Positions 47,636-56,449 of a stretch of 64,000 nt of DNA are shown here, piece after piece. The notes beneath the pieces were generated by a model, which made no database searches, was not told the DNA's origin, and saw nothing but the letters and a program-made list of their open reading frames with translations. The position numbers and the translations under genes were made by a program. This stretch comes from Rhodovarius crocodyli (GTDB taxonomy: Bacteria > Pseudomonadota > Alphaproteobacteria > Acetobacterales > Acetobacteraceae), in NCBI RefSeq assembly GCF_004005855.1, contig NZ_SACL01000004.1, positions 1 to 64,000 on the forward strand. The letters are read 5' to 3'. Each line of letters starts with the position of its first letter. Within the stretch, counting starts at the first letter, position 1.

Positions 47636-48675
47636 CCCATCTTCTGGAAGTCGTCGACATCGCCAAGCACTACCCGTCCGGCAAGGGCGCGGTGAAGGCG
47701 GTGGACGGTGTGTCCTTCACCCTGGAGCGCGGCGAGACGCTGGCGCTGGTGGGCGAATCAGGCTGCGGCAAATCCACCACCGCCCGGCTGGTGCTGCGGC
47801 TGATCGAACGCTCACGCGGGACCGTTCGCTTCAACGGAGAGGACATCACGGCCCTTTCCCCCGGCGCGCTCCGCCGTTTCCGCCGCAACGCGCAGATCAT
47901 CTTCCAGGACCCCTATGCCAGCCTGAACCCGCGCCTGCGCGTGGGTGAGGCCATCATGGAGCCCATGGAGGTGCACGGCATCGGCACGCCGGCCGAACGC
48001 CGCAAGCGGATGGAGGAACTGCTGGGCCTGGTGGGCCTCGCGCCCTATCACGCGGCCCGCTACCCGCATGAGTTCTCGGGCGGGCAGCGCCAGCGCATCG
48101 GCATTGCCCGCGCGCTGGCCGTGCAGCCGGAGCTCGTGGTGTGCGACGAACCCGTCTCGGCGCTGGACGTGTCGATTCAGGCGCAGGTGGTGAACCTGCT
48201 GAAGGACCTGCAGGCGCGATTCGGCCTGTCCTTCCTGTTCATCGCCCATGACCTGGCGGTGGTGAAGCACATGGCCGACCGCATCGCGGTCATGTATCTC
48301 GGCCGCATCGTGGAGGTCGCGCAGACGAACGAGCTGTTCGCCAACCCGCGCCATCCCTATACGCGCGCGCTGCTGGCGGCCATCCCGCACCCCGACCCCG
48401 CGCGGCGGGGCCATGTGAAGCCGCTGGGCGGCGACCTGCCGAGCCCGCTGAACCCGCCGCCGGGCTGCCACTTCCATACCCGCTGCCCCTTCGCGACCGA
48501 GATCTGCCGCAGCCAGGACCCCGTCGCCACCGGCGGCGCGCACAGTGTCGCCTGCCACCATGCCGACACGCTGCCGCCCATGGGCGCGGCCTATGAGGGG
48601 CATATCAGCGAGGCCGCGCGCCGGCGCCTCGCGCGCTATGCCGAGGCCTCGGCGGCCCGGTCGCTGGCGGGCTGA
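47632..48675 (+). CDS. peptide-type ABC transporter ATPase, DppF-like
   Basis: 347 residues. Walker [11 protein letters not shown], signature [15 protein letters not shown], Walker [13 protein letters not shown], and the Cys tail [14 protein letters not shown]. It starts at GTG (47632) overlapping the dppD-like stop by four bases (GTGA). With DppD-like protein it forms the ATPase heterodimer. A C-terminal extension of some 30 basic residues follows the usual end. Confidence 0.92.
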
Positions 48676-49406
48676 TGCGCTGGCTCCGCCTCTCGCCGGG
48701 GCGGCGGCTCATGGCCGACATCTCCTGGGCGTCGCTCAGCGTGCCGCGCTGCATCATCACGGCGCGGCTGCATCTGCCGCGCGCCCTGGCGGCGCGGGAG
48801 GCCTGCGCGGACCGCCCGCCCTGGCCCGCCATCTTCGCCAAGGCCTTCGGCCTGCTGGCGCGGGAGCGCCCGGTATTGCGGCAGATGCATGTCTCGCTGC
48901 CCTGGCCCAGCCTGGTGGAGGTGAACAGCGCCGCTGCCTGCATCCTGGTCGAGCGGCAGCATGAGGGCGAGGCCATGCTGACCGGCGCGCGCATCCGCGA
49001 CCCGGGCGGCGAGAGCCTGGCCGCCATCGGCGCCCGGCTGGCGCAGAGCAAGACCGCCGCCGATGACAGGACCACGCGGCGGATGCTGCGCTTCGCGCGC
49101 CTGCCCTGGCCGTTGCGGCGGCTGGCGCTGAGGCTGGCGATGGCGACGGCCCTGCCGCTGCACCGCTATGCCGGCAGCTTCGTGATCTCGGCGCTGGGCG
49201 GGCAGGGGGCGCTCATCCTCGATACGGTCAGCCTCATGCCGGTGTTTCTCAGCTTCGGGCCGATCGGCGGGGATGGGGCGGTGGATGCCGTGATCTCCTT
49301 CGATCACCGCGTCATGGACGGCGCCGCGGCCGCCGCCGCGCTGCGCGGCATGGAGGCGCTGATCGAAACCGTGCTGGCCGACGAGATGGCCGGGGGCTTG
49401 GCGTAG
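48675..49406 (+). CDS. stand-alone 2-oxoacid-dehydrogenase E2-type acyltransferase domain protein
   Basis: 243 residues. The C-terminal part carries the E2/chloramphenicol-acetyltransferase-fold active site, FDHRVMDGAAAAAAL, with His211 and Asp215 in the catalytic positions; upstream FVISALGG corresponds to the strand before it. There is no lipoyl domain and no E1/E3-binding domain, and the enzyme is shorter than full E2 proteins. It therefore transfers an acyl group to or from CoA in an unknown reaction. Its ATG shares one base with the dppF-like stop, so it belongs to the same transcript. Confidence 0.65.
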   Translation: MRWLRLSPGRRLMADISWASLSVPRCIITARLHLPRALAAREACADRPPWPAIFAKAFGLLARERPVLRQMHVSLPWPSLVEVNSAAACILVERQHEGEAMLTGARIRDPGGESLAAIGARLAQSKTAADDRTTRRMLRFARLPWPLRRLALRLAMATALPLHRYAGSFVISALGGQGALILDTVSLMPVFLSFGPIGGDGAVDAVISFDHRVMDGAAAAAALRGMEALIETVLADEMAGGLA

Positions 49407-49451
49407 CCGCCCCGCCCCTGCGATGCTGGCGCCAAGAACCAAGGAAGCGCC

Positions 49452-50621
49452 ATGATCCAGAATATCCAGTCCCCCCGCCAATTGCTGATCGGCGGCGGTA
49501 CCGTGGGCCGTGTGGCGGAGGTGCTGGCCGGGCTCGGCCTCTCGCGCCCGCTGGTGGTGACGGACCCCTGGATGGTCTCCTCCGGCACGGTCGAGAAGCT
49601 GCTGGCGCCGCTGGCGGCCGCCGGCATCCGCCCCGGCCTGTTCCATGAGACGGTGCCCGACCCGACCGACACGGTGGTGATGGCGGGCGCCGCGGCCTTC
49701 GGCGCCGGCGACTATGACTGCCTGATCGGCTTCGGCGGCGGCAGCCCGATGGACACGGCCAAGGCCATCGCCCTGATGGCCCACCCGCAGGCACCCGCCC
49801 ATATCCGCGCGCTGAAGGTGCCGCATGCGGCCAACATGGCGGCGGCCCCCGTCATCTGCGTGCCTACCACCGCCGGCACCGGCAGCGAGGCCACCCGCTT
49901 CACCGTCATCACCGACACAGAGACCGATGAGAAGATGCTGATCGCGGGGCTCGGCGCGTTGCCGCTGGCGGCCGTGGTCGATTACGAGCTGACCCTGACC
50001 GTGCCCCCGCGCACCACCGCCGATACCGGCATCGACAGCTTCACCCATGCGCTGGAGGCCTATGTCTCCCAGAAGCGCAACGGCGTGGCCGACATGTTCG
50101 CCGAGCGCGCGATGCGCGTGATCGGGCCCAACCTGCGTGCCGTCTATCATCGCCCGGATGACCATGCGGCGCGGGAGGCGATGATGCTGGGTGCCACCCT
50201 GGCGGGCCTTGCCTTCAGCAATTCATCCGTGGCGCTGGTGCATGGCATGAGCCGCCCGATCGGTGCGCATTTCCATGTGCCGCACGGCTTGTCCAACGCC
50301 ATGCTGCTGCCCGCGGTCACGCGCTTCTCGCTGGCCAGCGCGCTGCCGCGCTATGCGCAGGCCGCGCGGTTGATGGGCTGTGCCGGCGCCGGCGACGCCG
50401 ACCAGGTGGCGGGCGCCAAGCTGCTGGAGGAACTGTCGGCGCTGAACGCCGAACTGAACGTCCCCACGCCCGCGGCGCATGGCATCGACCCGGATACATG
50501 GAACCGGCTGCTGCCGACCATGGCCAGCCAGGCGCTGGCCAGCGGCAGCCCCGGCAACAACCCGCGCGTGCCTGACGCGGACGAGATCATCGCGCTGTAT
50601 CAGGAAGCCTATGGTCGCTGA
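49452..50621 (+). CDS. iron-containing (group III) alcohol dehydrogenase
   Basis: 389 residues. The NAD(P) loop GFGGGSPMDTAKAIA lies near residue 96, followed by VPTTAGTGSEATRFTVI near 139. Metal ligands of the family are in place: Asp in TADTGIDSFTHALEAY, His in VHGMSRPIGAHFHVPHG. Oxidises alcohols or reduces aldehydes/succinic semialdehyde-like compounds. A catabolic partner for the preceding genes is likely. Lies 45 bases after the acyltransferase gene. Confidence 0.9.
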   Translation: MIQNIQSPRQLLIGGGTVGRVAEVLAGLGLSRPLVVTDPWMVSSGTVEKLLAPLAAAGIRPGLFHETVPDPTDTVVMAGAAAFGAGDYDCLIGFGGGSPMDTAKAIALMAHPQAPAHIRALKVPHAANMAAAPVICVPTTAGTGSEATRFTVITDTETDEKMLIAGLGALPLAAVVDYELTLTVPPRTTADTGIDSFTHALEAYVSQKRNGVADMFAERAMRVIGPNLRAVYHRPDDHAAREAMMLGATLAGLAFSNSSVALVHGMSRPIGAHFHVPHGLSNAMLLPAVTRFSLASALPRYAQAARLMGCAGAGDADQVAGAKLLEELSALNAELNVPTPAAHGIDPDTWNRLLPTMASQALASGSPGNNPRVPDADEIIALYQEAYGR

Positions 50622-50624
50622 GCC

Positions 50625-51419
50625 GTGAAGCGTGTCCTCTTCGGGATGCGGGCGGAATGGGAGGCCCGGCTGAGCGAGGGGGCGGCACGCGCCGGCTGGG
50701 CGGCCACGATGGCGCCGCTCGATACCGTGGATCTGGCCGCCTTCGACATCGTCGTTCCGCTGACCTTGCATGACCAGCCCATCCTGGAACGCCGGGCCGC
50801 GCCGAATGCGCTGTTCACGAGCGCATCGGCGCAGGCGCTGTGCCACGACAAATACGCCTTCAACCGGGCGGTGACCGAGGCCGGGCTCGGCGCGCATATC
50901 CCCCCGATGCTGGCCCCTCCGATATTGGATGCGCCCTCGGCGTATCCGGTCATTCTCAAGCGGCGCCGCGACGCCTGGGGCGAGCATTCGCGGATCCTCA
51001 CCGCGCCCCCTGAGCTGCCCATCGACCCGATGGAGGAGTTCCTCCAGTGCTATGTGCCTGGTGTCGAGGAATGGGCGACCCATCTGCTGCTGCGCGGCGG
51101 CGAGATCCTGTTCGAGGCGACGATCCGCTACGACATGCCCCCCGGGCCGCATGTGAAGGGCATGCATGTGGGTGAGATTGCGTCGGAATGGATGGTCGGG
51201 CCGGTGCCGCATCTGGCCTGTTTCCGGCGCATTCTGCGCGCCGTGGGCTTCACCGACGGCACCTGCTGCTTCGATTACCGTGTCCGGGACGGCGTGCCCC
51301 TGGTGTTCGAACTCAACCCGCGCCTCGGCGGATCGCTGATGGGCAGGGTCGGCCCGTACCTGTCCGCCTATCATGCCGGGTTGGAGCGCCGGCATGCCGC
51401 ACTGCACTACCAGACTTGA
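50625..51419 (+). CDS. ATP-grasp-like protein
   Basis: 264 residues from a GTG start three bases after the previous stop. VILKRRRDAWGEHSRIL (about residues 108-124) resembles the ATP-grasp adenine-binding lysine strand, and CFDYRVRDG followed by VFELNPRLGGSLMG (227-240) is the Mg/ATP-binding E-x-N-P-R pattern. The N-terminal pre-ATP-grasp lobe is short. Such proteins join a carboxylate to an amine via an acyl phosphate. No substrate can be given. The E-x-N-P-R pattern is the strongest evidence. Confidence 0.65.
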   Translation: MKRVLFGMRAEWEARLSEGAARAGWAATMAPLDTVDLAAFDIVVPLTLHDQPILERRAAPNALFTSASAQALCHDKYAFNRAVTEAGLGAHIPPMLAPPILDAPSAYPVILKRRRDAWGEHSRILTAPPELPIDPMEEFLQCYVPGVEEWATHLLLRGGEILFEATIRYDMPPGPHVKGMHVGEIASEWMVGPVPHLACFRRILRAVGFTDGTCCFDYRVRDGVPLVFELNPRLGGSLMGRVGPYLSAYHAGLERRHAALHYQT

Positions 51420-51475
51420 CAAGAGACGCTCCGGGGCACTCTAGGTCGCCCGAGCAGAACGAGGCAGCTTTGCGG

Positions 51476-52972
51476 ATGCGCTATGACTTCGTGGTGATCG
51501 GCAGCGGACCTTCGGGTCGGCGGGCCGCGGTGCAGGCCTCCAAGTTCGGGCGTTCCGTGCTGGTGATCGAGAAGGGGCGGCGCGTCGGCGGCGTCTCGGT
51601 CCATACGGGCACCATCCCCTCCAAGACATTGCGCGAGACGGTGCTGAACCTGACCGGCTGGCGTGAGCGCGGCTTCTACGGCCTCGGCTATCGGGTGAAG
51701 CCCGATATCGGCGCGGGCGACCTGATGTCGCGCCTGCACAAGACGCTGGAGCATGAGGTCGAGACGCTCGACCACCAGTTCGCCCGCAACCGCGTGCATG
51801 TGCTGCGCGGCCTCGCGCGCTTCCTGGACCCGAACCGCATCGAGGTGCAGCTGGAGGCGGGCGAGACCCGCATCATCGAGGCGTCGCGCATCTGCGTGGC
51901 CGTCGGCACCCGCCCGCTGCGCCCGGCCCATATCCCCTTCAACGGCGAGACGGTGGTCGACAGCGACGAGCTGCTGGAGCTGAAGAAGGTGCCGCGCTCG
52001 CTGACCGTCGTGGGCGCCGGCGTCATCGGCATGGAATACGCCACCATCTTCTCGGCGCTGGATGTGCGCGTGACGCTGGTGGAGCCGCGCGAGCGGTTCC
52101 TGGATTTCATCGACCAGGAGCTGGTGGATGATTTCGTGCATCAGCTGCGTGACCGGGGCATGGGCTTCCGCATGGGCTCCAAGGTGGAGAACATCCAGTT
52201 CGAGAACGGCCAGCCGGTCGCGATCCTGGATGGCGGGCGGCGCGTGCGCTCGGAGATGCTGCTGTTCGCGGCGGGCCGGGTCGGCGCCACCGATACGCTG
52301 GACCTGCAGCATGCGGGCCTCAGCGCCGATGACCGCGGGCGCCTGACGGTGAACCCCAGCACCTTCCAGACCAAGATCCCGCATATCTATGCCACGGGCG
52401 ACGTGATCGGCTTCCCGTCCCTGGCCTCGATGTCGATGGAGCAGGGACGCGTGGCTGCCTGCCACGCCTGCGAGCAGCCGCTGCCGGCTGCCCCCACCTT
52501 CTTCCCCTACGGCATCTACTCGGTGCCCGAGATCTCGACCGTGGGCATGAACGAGGAGGAGGTCCGCAAGACCGGCACGCCGTATGAATGCGGCATCGCG
52601 CGCCTGCGGGAGACCTCGCGCGGGCATATCATGGGCCTCAACGGCGGCCTGCTGAAGATGATCTTCTCGATCGAGACGCGGCGGCTGCTGGGCGTGCACA
52701 TCGTGGGCGAGGGCGCGACGGAGCTGGTGCATATCGGCCAGGCGGTGCTGAACCTGGGCGGCACGCTGGACTACTTCATCGACAACACCTTCAATTATCC
52801 GACGCTGGCCGAGGCCTACAAGATCGCGGCGCTGGATGCCTGGAACCGCATGACGCCCCGGCGCGAGCCGGAGGCGGAAGTGCCGGCGGTGCCCCTGGGC
52901 ACGGCGCCCAGCCTGCCTATCCCGCCCAGCATCGCGCCGTTGCGGGATGCGGATGAGGACGAGGAGGGCTAG
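51476..52972 (+). CDS. sthA: soluble pyridine nucleotide transhydrogenase
   Basis: 498 residues. A class I flavoprotein disulfide-reductase fold: FAD loop VIGSGPSGRRAAVQAS at residues 7-22, NAD loop VVGAGVIGMEYATIF near 180, and C-terminal dimerisation part GEGATELVHIGQAVL. The redox Cys pair of dihydrolipoamide dehydrogenase is absent: GGVSVHTGTIPSKT has Ser41 and Thr46 there. That is the SthA signature. It balances NADH and NADPH in the cytoplasm. The ATG at 51476 starts exactly at the conserved RYDFVVIG. It ends convergently, sharing four bases with the acyl-CoA synthetase gene. Confidence 0.9.
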   Translation: MRYDFVVIGSGPSGRRAAVQASKFGRSVLVIEKGRRVGGVSVHTGTIPSKTLRETVLNLTGWRERGFYGLGYRVKPDIGAGDLMSRLHKTLEHEVETLDHQFARNRVHVLRGLARFLDPNRIEVQLEAGETRIIEASRICVAVGTRPLRPAHIPFNGETVVDSDELLELKKVPRSLTVVGAGVIGMEYATIFSALDVRVTLVEPRERFLDFIDQELVDDFVHQLRDRGMGFRMGSKVENIQFENGQPVAILDGGRRVRSEMLLFAAGRVGATDTLDLQHAGLSADDRGRLTVNPSTFQTKIPHIYATGDVIGFPSLASMSMEQGRVAACHACEQPLPAAPTFFPYGIYSVPEISTVGMNEEEVRKTGTPYECGIARLRETSRGHIMGLNGGLLKMIFSIETRRLLGVHIVGEGATELVHIGQAVLNLGGTLDYFIDNTFNYPTLAEAYKIAALDAWNRMTPRREPEAEVPAVPLGTAPSLPIPPSIAPLRDADEDEEG

Positions 52973-54525
52973 GCCACCCCGCGCGCCTGCCCCGCCCAGG
53001 CCGCTGCCCGCAGCGCCTTCTTGTCCAGCTTGCCGAGCGGCGTCAGCGGCAGGCTGGCGGCGAATTCCACCTGCTTGGGCGCATGCACCGCGCCCTTGGC
53101 ATCGCGCACCAGCGCCGTCAGGTCCTGGGCCGCGACCTCGGCGCCGGGCTTCAGCACGATGAAGGCCTTCACCGCCTCTCCCCAGCGGGTGTCGGGCACG
53201 CCCACCACGGCGGCGAGCGCCACGGCGGGGTGGGTGGCCAGCACGTCCTCGACCTCGCGCGGATAGACGTTGAAGCCGCCGGTCACGACCATGTCCTTCT
53301 TGCGGTCCACGATATAAAGCCGCCCCTGTTCGTCCTGCCGCGCGATGTCGCCCGTGTGCAGCCAGCCATGCGCGAAGGCTTCCTCGGTCGCGGCGGGCTG
53401 CTTCCAATAGGCCTGCATCACGATGGGGCTTCGCACGCAGATCTCGCCGGCCTCGCCGGGCGCGACCTCCTGGCCCGCATCGTCCAGCAGCGCGACCTGG
53501 GCCGAGGCGGTGGGAAAGCCGCAGGCGGTCAGCAGCTCGGGCCGCGACGGGTCGTGGTCGGCGCGGGGCAGGGCGGCGATGGGGTAGCACTCGCTCTGGC
53601 CATACAGCTGGGAGAACACCGGCCCGATGCGCTCCAGCGCCTCGGCCAGCCGGCTCGGCGCCATGGGCGAGGCGCCGTACAGCAGCAGCTCCAGCGAGGA
53701 GGTGTCGAACCGCTCCAGCGCCGGGTCGTCCAGCAGGCGATAAATCATGGTGGGCACGGTCAGGGTGAAGTTGATCCGCGCGCGCTGGATGGTGGAAAGC
53801 AGCTCCTCGGGGTCGAAAGCCGGCAGCAGATGCGCCGAGCCGCCGCGCAGGAAGCACGGCACCAGGTTGGTGCCGCTGACATGGCTGATGGGCGCGGCCG
53901 CCAGGTAGCGCGGGGTGGCGGGCAGCTCGAAGGCCTCGCCGATCGTCAGCGCCATGGCAGAAAGCGCCGCGCTGTCGCGCAGCACGCCCTTGGGGCGGCC
54001 GGTGGTGCCGCCGGTATAGTTCAGCGCCGCGATGTCGTCGGGGCGCGAGAGGTCGCGCGCCGTGCGGCTGCCGGTGGCCTCGGCCAATGGCAGCAGCGGC
54101 GCGCCGTATTCCGCGCGCCCCAGCGTCAGCACGTCCAGCCCCGGCAGGCGCGCCGCGATCTCGCCGCCGCGCGCGCCGAAGGCGTCGGCGTCGATGATCA
54201 GCGCGGCGGCCTCGGAATCCTCGATCTGGAACACATGGGCGTCCAGCGCGCCCATCGGGTGCAGCCATGTGGTGGCGGCGCCCAGCGCCTGGGCGGCAAG
54301 CCCCGCCACCCAGCTTTCCCAGCGATTGGCCGAAAGCAGCGCCACACGCTGCCCGCGCCCGATGCCGCGCGCCGCGAGCACCGCCTGGAAGCGGCCGAGC
54401 AGTTCCAGCACGGCACCATGCGATACCCCGCCGCGACCGTCCTCGAATGCCAGGGCCCCGGCGTGTCGGGTGAAGGCCCGGATCGCGAGGGATGGAAAGC
54501 TTGGCGCGTGGCGCTGCAGGGTCAT
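52969..54525 (-). CDS. acyl-CoA synthetase (AMP-binding)
   Basis: 518 residues. The phosphate loop YTGGTTGRPKGVL lies near residue 167. GQSECYPIAALP near 300 and GWLHTGDIARQDEQGRLYIVDRKKD-type segment near 405 carry the hinge Asp and the ribose contact. The C-terminal TPLGKLDKKALR contains the catalytic Lys. It activates a carboxylic acid to acyl-CoA; chain type unknown. The ATG at 54523-54525 lies two bases after the stop of the IclR regulator gene, so the regulator and synthetase are one transcript. Upstream frame is not similar to the family. Confidence 0.88.
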   Translation of the reverse strand: MTLQRHAPSFPSLAIRAFTRHAGALAFEDGRGGVSHGAVLELLGRFQAVLAARGIGRGQRVALLSANRWESWVAGLAAQALGAATTWLHPMGALDAHVFQIEDSEAAALIIDADAFGARGGEIAARLPGLDVLTLGRAEYGAPLLPLAEATGSRTARDLSRPDDIAALNYTGGTTGRPKGVLRDSAALSAMALTIGEAFELPATPRYLAAAPISHVSGTNLVPCFLRGGSAHLLPAFDPEELLSTIQRARINFTLTVPTMIYRLLDDPALERFDTSSLELLLYGASPMAPSRLAEALERIGPVFSQLYGQSECYPIAALPRADHDPSRPELLTACGFPTASAQVALLDDAGQEVAPGEAGEICVRSPIVMQAYWKQPAATEEAFAHGWLHTGDIARQDEQGRLYIVDRKKDMVVTGGFNVYPREVEDVLATHPAVALAAVVGVPDTRWGEAVKAFIVLKPGAEVAAQDLTALVRDAKGAVHAPKQVEFAASLPLTPLGKLDKKALRAAAWAGQARGVA

Positions 54526-54527
54526 CG

Positions 54528-55376
54528 CTAACTCCCGATCAGGGGTGAGAGCTTCGCGGCCAAGGCGACCAGCCGCGGCCCCACCTCGTTTTCCAGTGTT
54601 TCGTTGGTGATGGTGTAGCCGGGGGCGCCGGCCATCAGCGCCATCACCCCATGGGCTGTGACCAGCGGGCAAGCTGCCGTGCGCACGTCGCGCTGCCATT
54701 CGCCGTCCACGATGCAGAAGCCGCGCGCCGAGACCTGGGCGATGCCGTCGGCCACGCGCGGGCCCAGGGCCTCCCACTCCACCCCATGGCGCAGGGCCAG
54801 TCGGCCGAACAGGAAGTCGCGCTCCACCTCGCCCAGCCCGGCCAGGAAGGCGCGGCCCAGCGCACTTGTCGCCATGGGCACCCGGCTTCCGGTGCCCAGC
54901 CGCAGCGTGGCCAGCCAGGGCGGCGGCGCGCATTGGGCAAAGACCATGGACAGACGATCACGCGCCGCCATGCCGACCAGGCAGCCGGTGGCCTCGGCCA
55001 TTTCCTGCATGGGGGCGGCCGCCGCATCCTGCACCTTCAGGGCCGACAGCACGGGATAGCCCAGCGTCAGCACCGCGGGCGTGGGCGCGTAATGCCCGCG
55101 CTTATCCACCACCCGCAGATAGCCGAGGGCGGCCAGCGTGTGCGTGAGGCGCGAGACGGTGGGCTTGGCCATGCCCGTCATGGTCGAGAGGCGCCCGACG
55201 CTGAGGGCGGTATGCTCGGGCCCGAAGGCACGCAGGATTTCGAGCCCCCGTGCGAGGGCCCAGACGAAGCGCCGGTCCTCGGCATGGGCCGCGCCGATCC
55301 CGTCCTCGTCATCCAGCAGCGGAACGGCGGAACGCGAGATCGCGTCATCCGCCGTGCGGCCCGGCTTGGGCTTCAT
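54528..55376 (-). CDS. IclR-family transcriptional regulator
   Basis: 282 residues. The winged helix-turn-helix LSVGRLSTMTGMAKPTVSRL is at about residues 60-80, after a 45-residue N-terminal tail that is longer than usual. The C-terminal effector domain begins PMQEMAEATGCLVGMAARD and ends GAPGYTITNETLENEVGP. It probably controls the acyl-CoA synthetase it is cotranscribed with, and perhaps the divergent nitronate monooxygenase gene. The start at 55376 is preferred over 55427 because GGAG lies at the right distance. Confidence 0.88.
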   Translation of the reverse strand: MKPKPGRTADDAISRSAVPLLDDEDGIGAAHAEDRRFVWALARGLEILRAFGPEHTALSVGRLSTMTGMAKPTVSRLTHTLAALGYLRVVDKRGHYAPTPAVLTLGYPVLSALKVQDAAAAPMQEMAEATGCLVGMAARDRLSMVFAQCAPPPWLATLRLGTGSRVPMATSALGRAFLAGLGEVERDFLFGRLALRHGVEWEALGPRVADGIAQVSARGFCIVDGEWQRDVRTAACPLVTAHGVMALMAGAPGYTITNETLENEVGPRLVALAAKLSPLIGS

Positions 55377-55476
55377 GCTTGTCTCCTCCGATGCCGAGTG
55401 TGGCAGATGCGTTTCGCTAGGCAACACAAAAACGACGGGCTAGGCTTTGCCCCACATAACGCAAAGGGTTGGAAAC
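55377..55476. promoter_or_regulatory. IclR/nitronate-monooxygenase divergent promoter region
   Basis: 100 bases between two divergent starts. The 7-mer GCTAGGC occurs as a direct repeat at 55416-55422 and 55439-55445, 23 bases apart (about two helical turns). This could bind the adjacent IclR protein, but the motif is short. Confidence 0.35.
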
Positions 55477-56409
55477 ATGCCACTTCCGCAAAGCTGGCAG
55501 GGCCGTCTGTCCGTGCCCGTGGTCGCTGCGCCGCAGTTCCTGGTCTCGGGGCCGGACTATGTGGTGGAAGCCTGCAAGGCGGGGGTGGTCGGCACCTTTC
55601 CCGCACTGAACCAGCGCACGCCCGAAGGCTATGACGCGTGGCTGGCCGAGATCACGGGCCGCCTGCCGGCCGGGGCCGCGCCTTTCGGCGTGAACCTGAT
55701 CGTGCACCGCTCCAATGCGCGGCTGGAGCCGGACCTGGCCACCACCATCAAGTACAAGGTGCCGCTCATCATCACGTCGCTGGGCCTGCGGCCTGACCTG
55801 ATCAAGGCGATCCAGGGCTATGGCGGGCTGGTGTTCCATGACGTGACCACGCGCCGCCACGCCGAGAAGGCGATCGAGGCCGGGGTGGACGGGCTGATCG
55901 CGGTCTCCGCCGGCGCGGGCGGGCATGCGGGCAAGATCAGCGCCTTCGCGCTGGTGCCGGAGCTTCGGCAGCTGTGGCAGGGGCCGCTGCTGCTGGGCGG
56001 CGCGATCTCCACCGGCAACCAGATCGCGGCGGCGCGTCTGCTGGGCGCGGATGCGGCCTATATCGGCACGCGCTTCATCGCCGTGAAGGAAAGCATGGCG
56101 CCCGAGGAGCACAAGCAGATGGTGCTGGCGGCCCGCGCCGCGGACATCGTCTACACCCCGGCCATCAGCGGCGTGCACGGCAACTTCCTGCGCGCCAGCA
56201 TCGAGGCCGCGGGGCTGAACCCCGATGAACTGCCCGACGCCAAGAGCGAGCATGTGGGCGACCACGACAAGCGCCCCTGGAAGAACATCTGGTCGGCCGG
56301 GCAGGGGGTTGGCGCCATCCGGGATGTGCCGTCGATGGGTGAGCTGTGCGCGCGCATGGGGGCGGAATATCGCGAGGCCCTGGCCGCGGCCCCCGGGATG
56401 GCAGCCTGA
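55477..56409 (+). CDS. nitronate monooxygenase/NPD-family FMN protein
   Basis: 310 residues. TIM-barrel FMN protein: VVAAPQFLVSGPDYVVEACKAG at the start, VSAGAGGHAGKIS with the candidate catalytic His150 and the FMN phosphate loop GGAISTGNQIAAARLLGADAA near 180. Members oxidise nitronates to nitrite plus carbonyl or act as enoyl reductases; here the function is not proven. The ATG at 55477 gives the family N-terminus. Divergent from the IclR regulator and so may be under its control. Confidence 0.85.
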   Translation: MPLPQSWQGRLSVPVVAAPQFLVSGPDYVVEACKAGVVGTFPALNQRTPEGYDAWLAEITGRLPAGAAPFGVNLIVHRSNARLEPDLATTIKYKVPLIITSLGLRPDLIKAIQGYGGLVFHDVTTRRHAEKAIEAGVDGLIAVSAGAGGHAGKISAFALVPELRQLWQGPLLLGGAISTGNQIAAARLLGADAAYIGTRFIAVKESMAPEEHKQMVLAARAADIVYTPAISGVHGNFLRASIEAAGLNPDELPDAKSEHVGDHDKRPWKNIWSAGQGVGAIRDVPSMGELCARMGAEYREALAAAPGMAA

Positions 56410-56449
56410 GGGATGGGCGGCCGGGTGGTGTTACGCCACCCGGCCCGCT

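Noticed and set aside
51476-52972. Dihydrolipoamide dehydrogenase reading of the flavoprotein.
   Set aside because: The redox Cys pair is replaced by Ser41 and Thr46, and no 2-oxoacid dehydrogenase E1 gene is near. SthA fits better.
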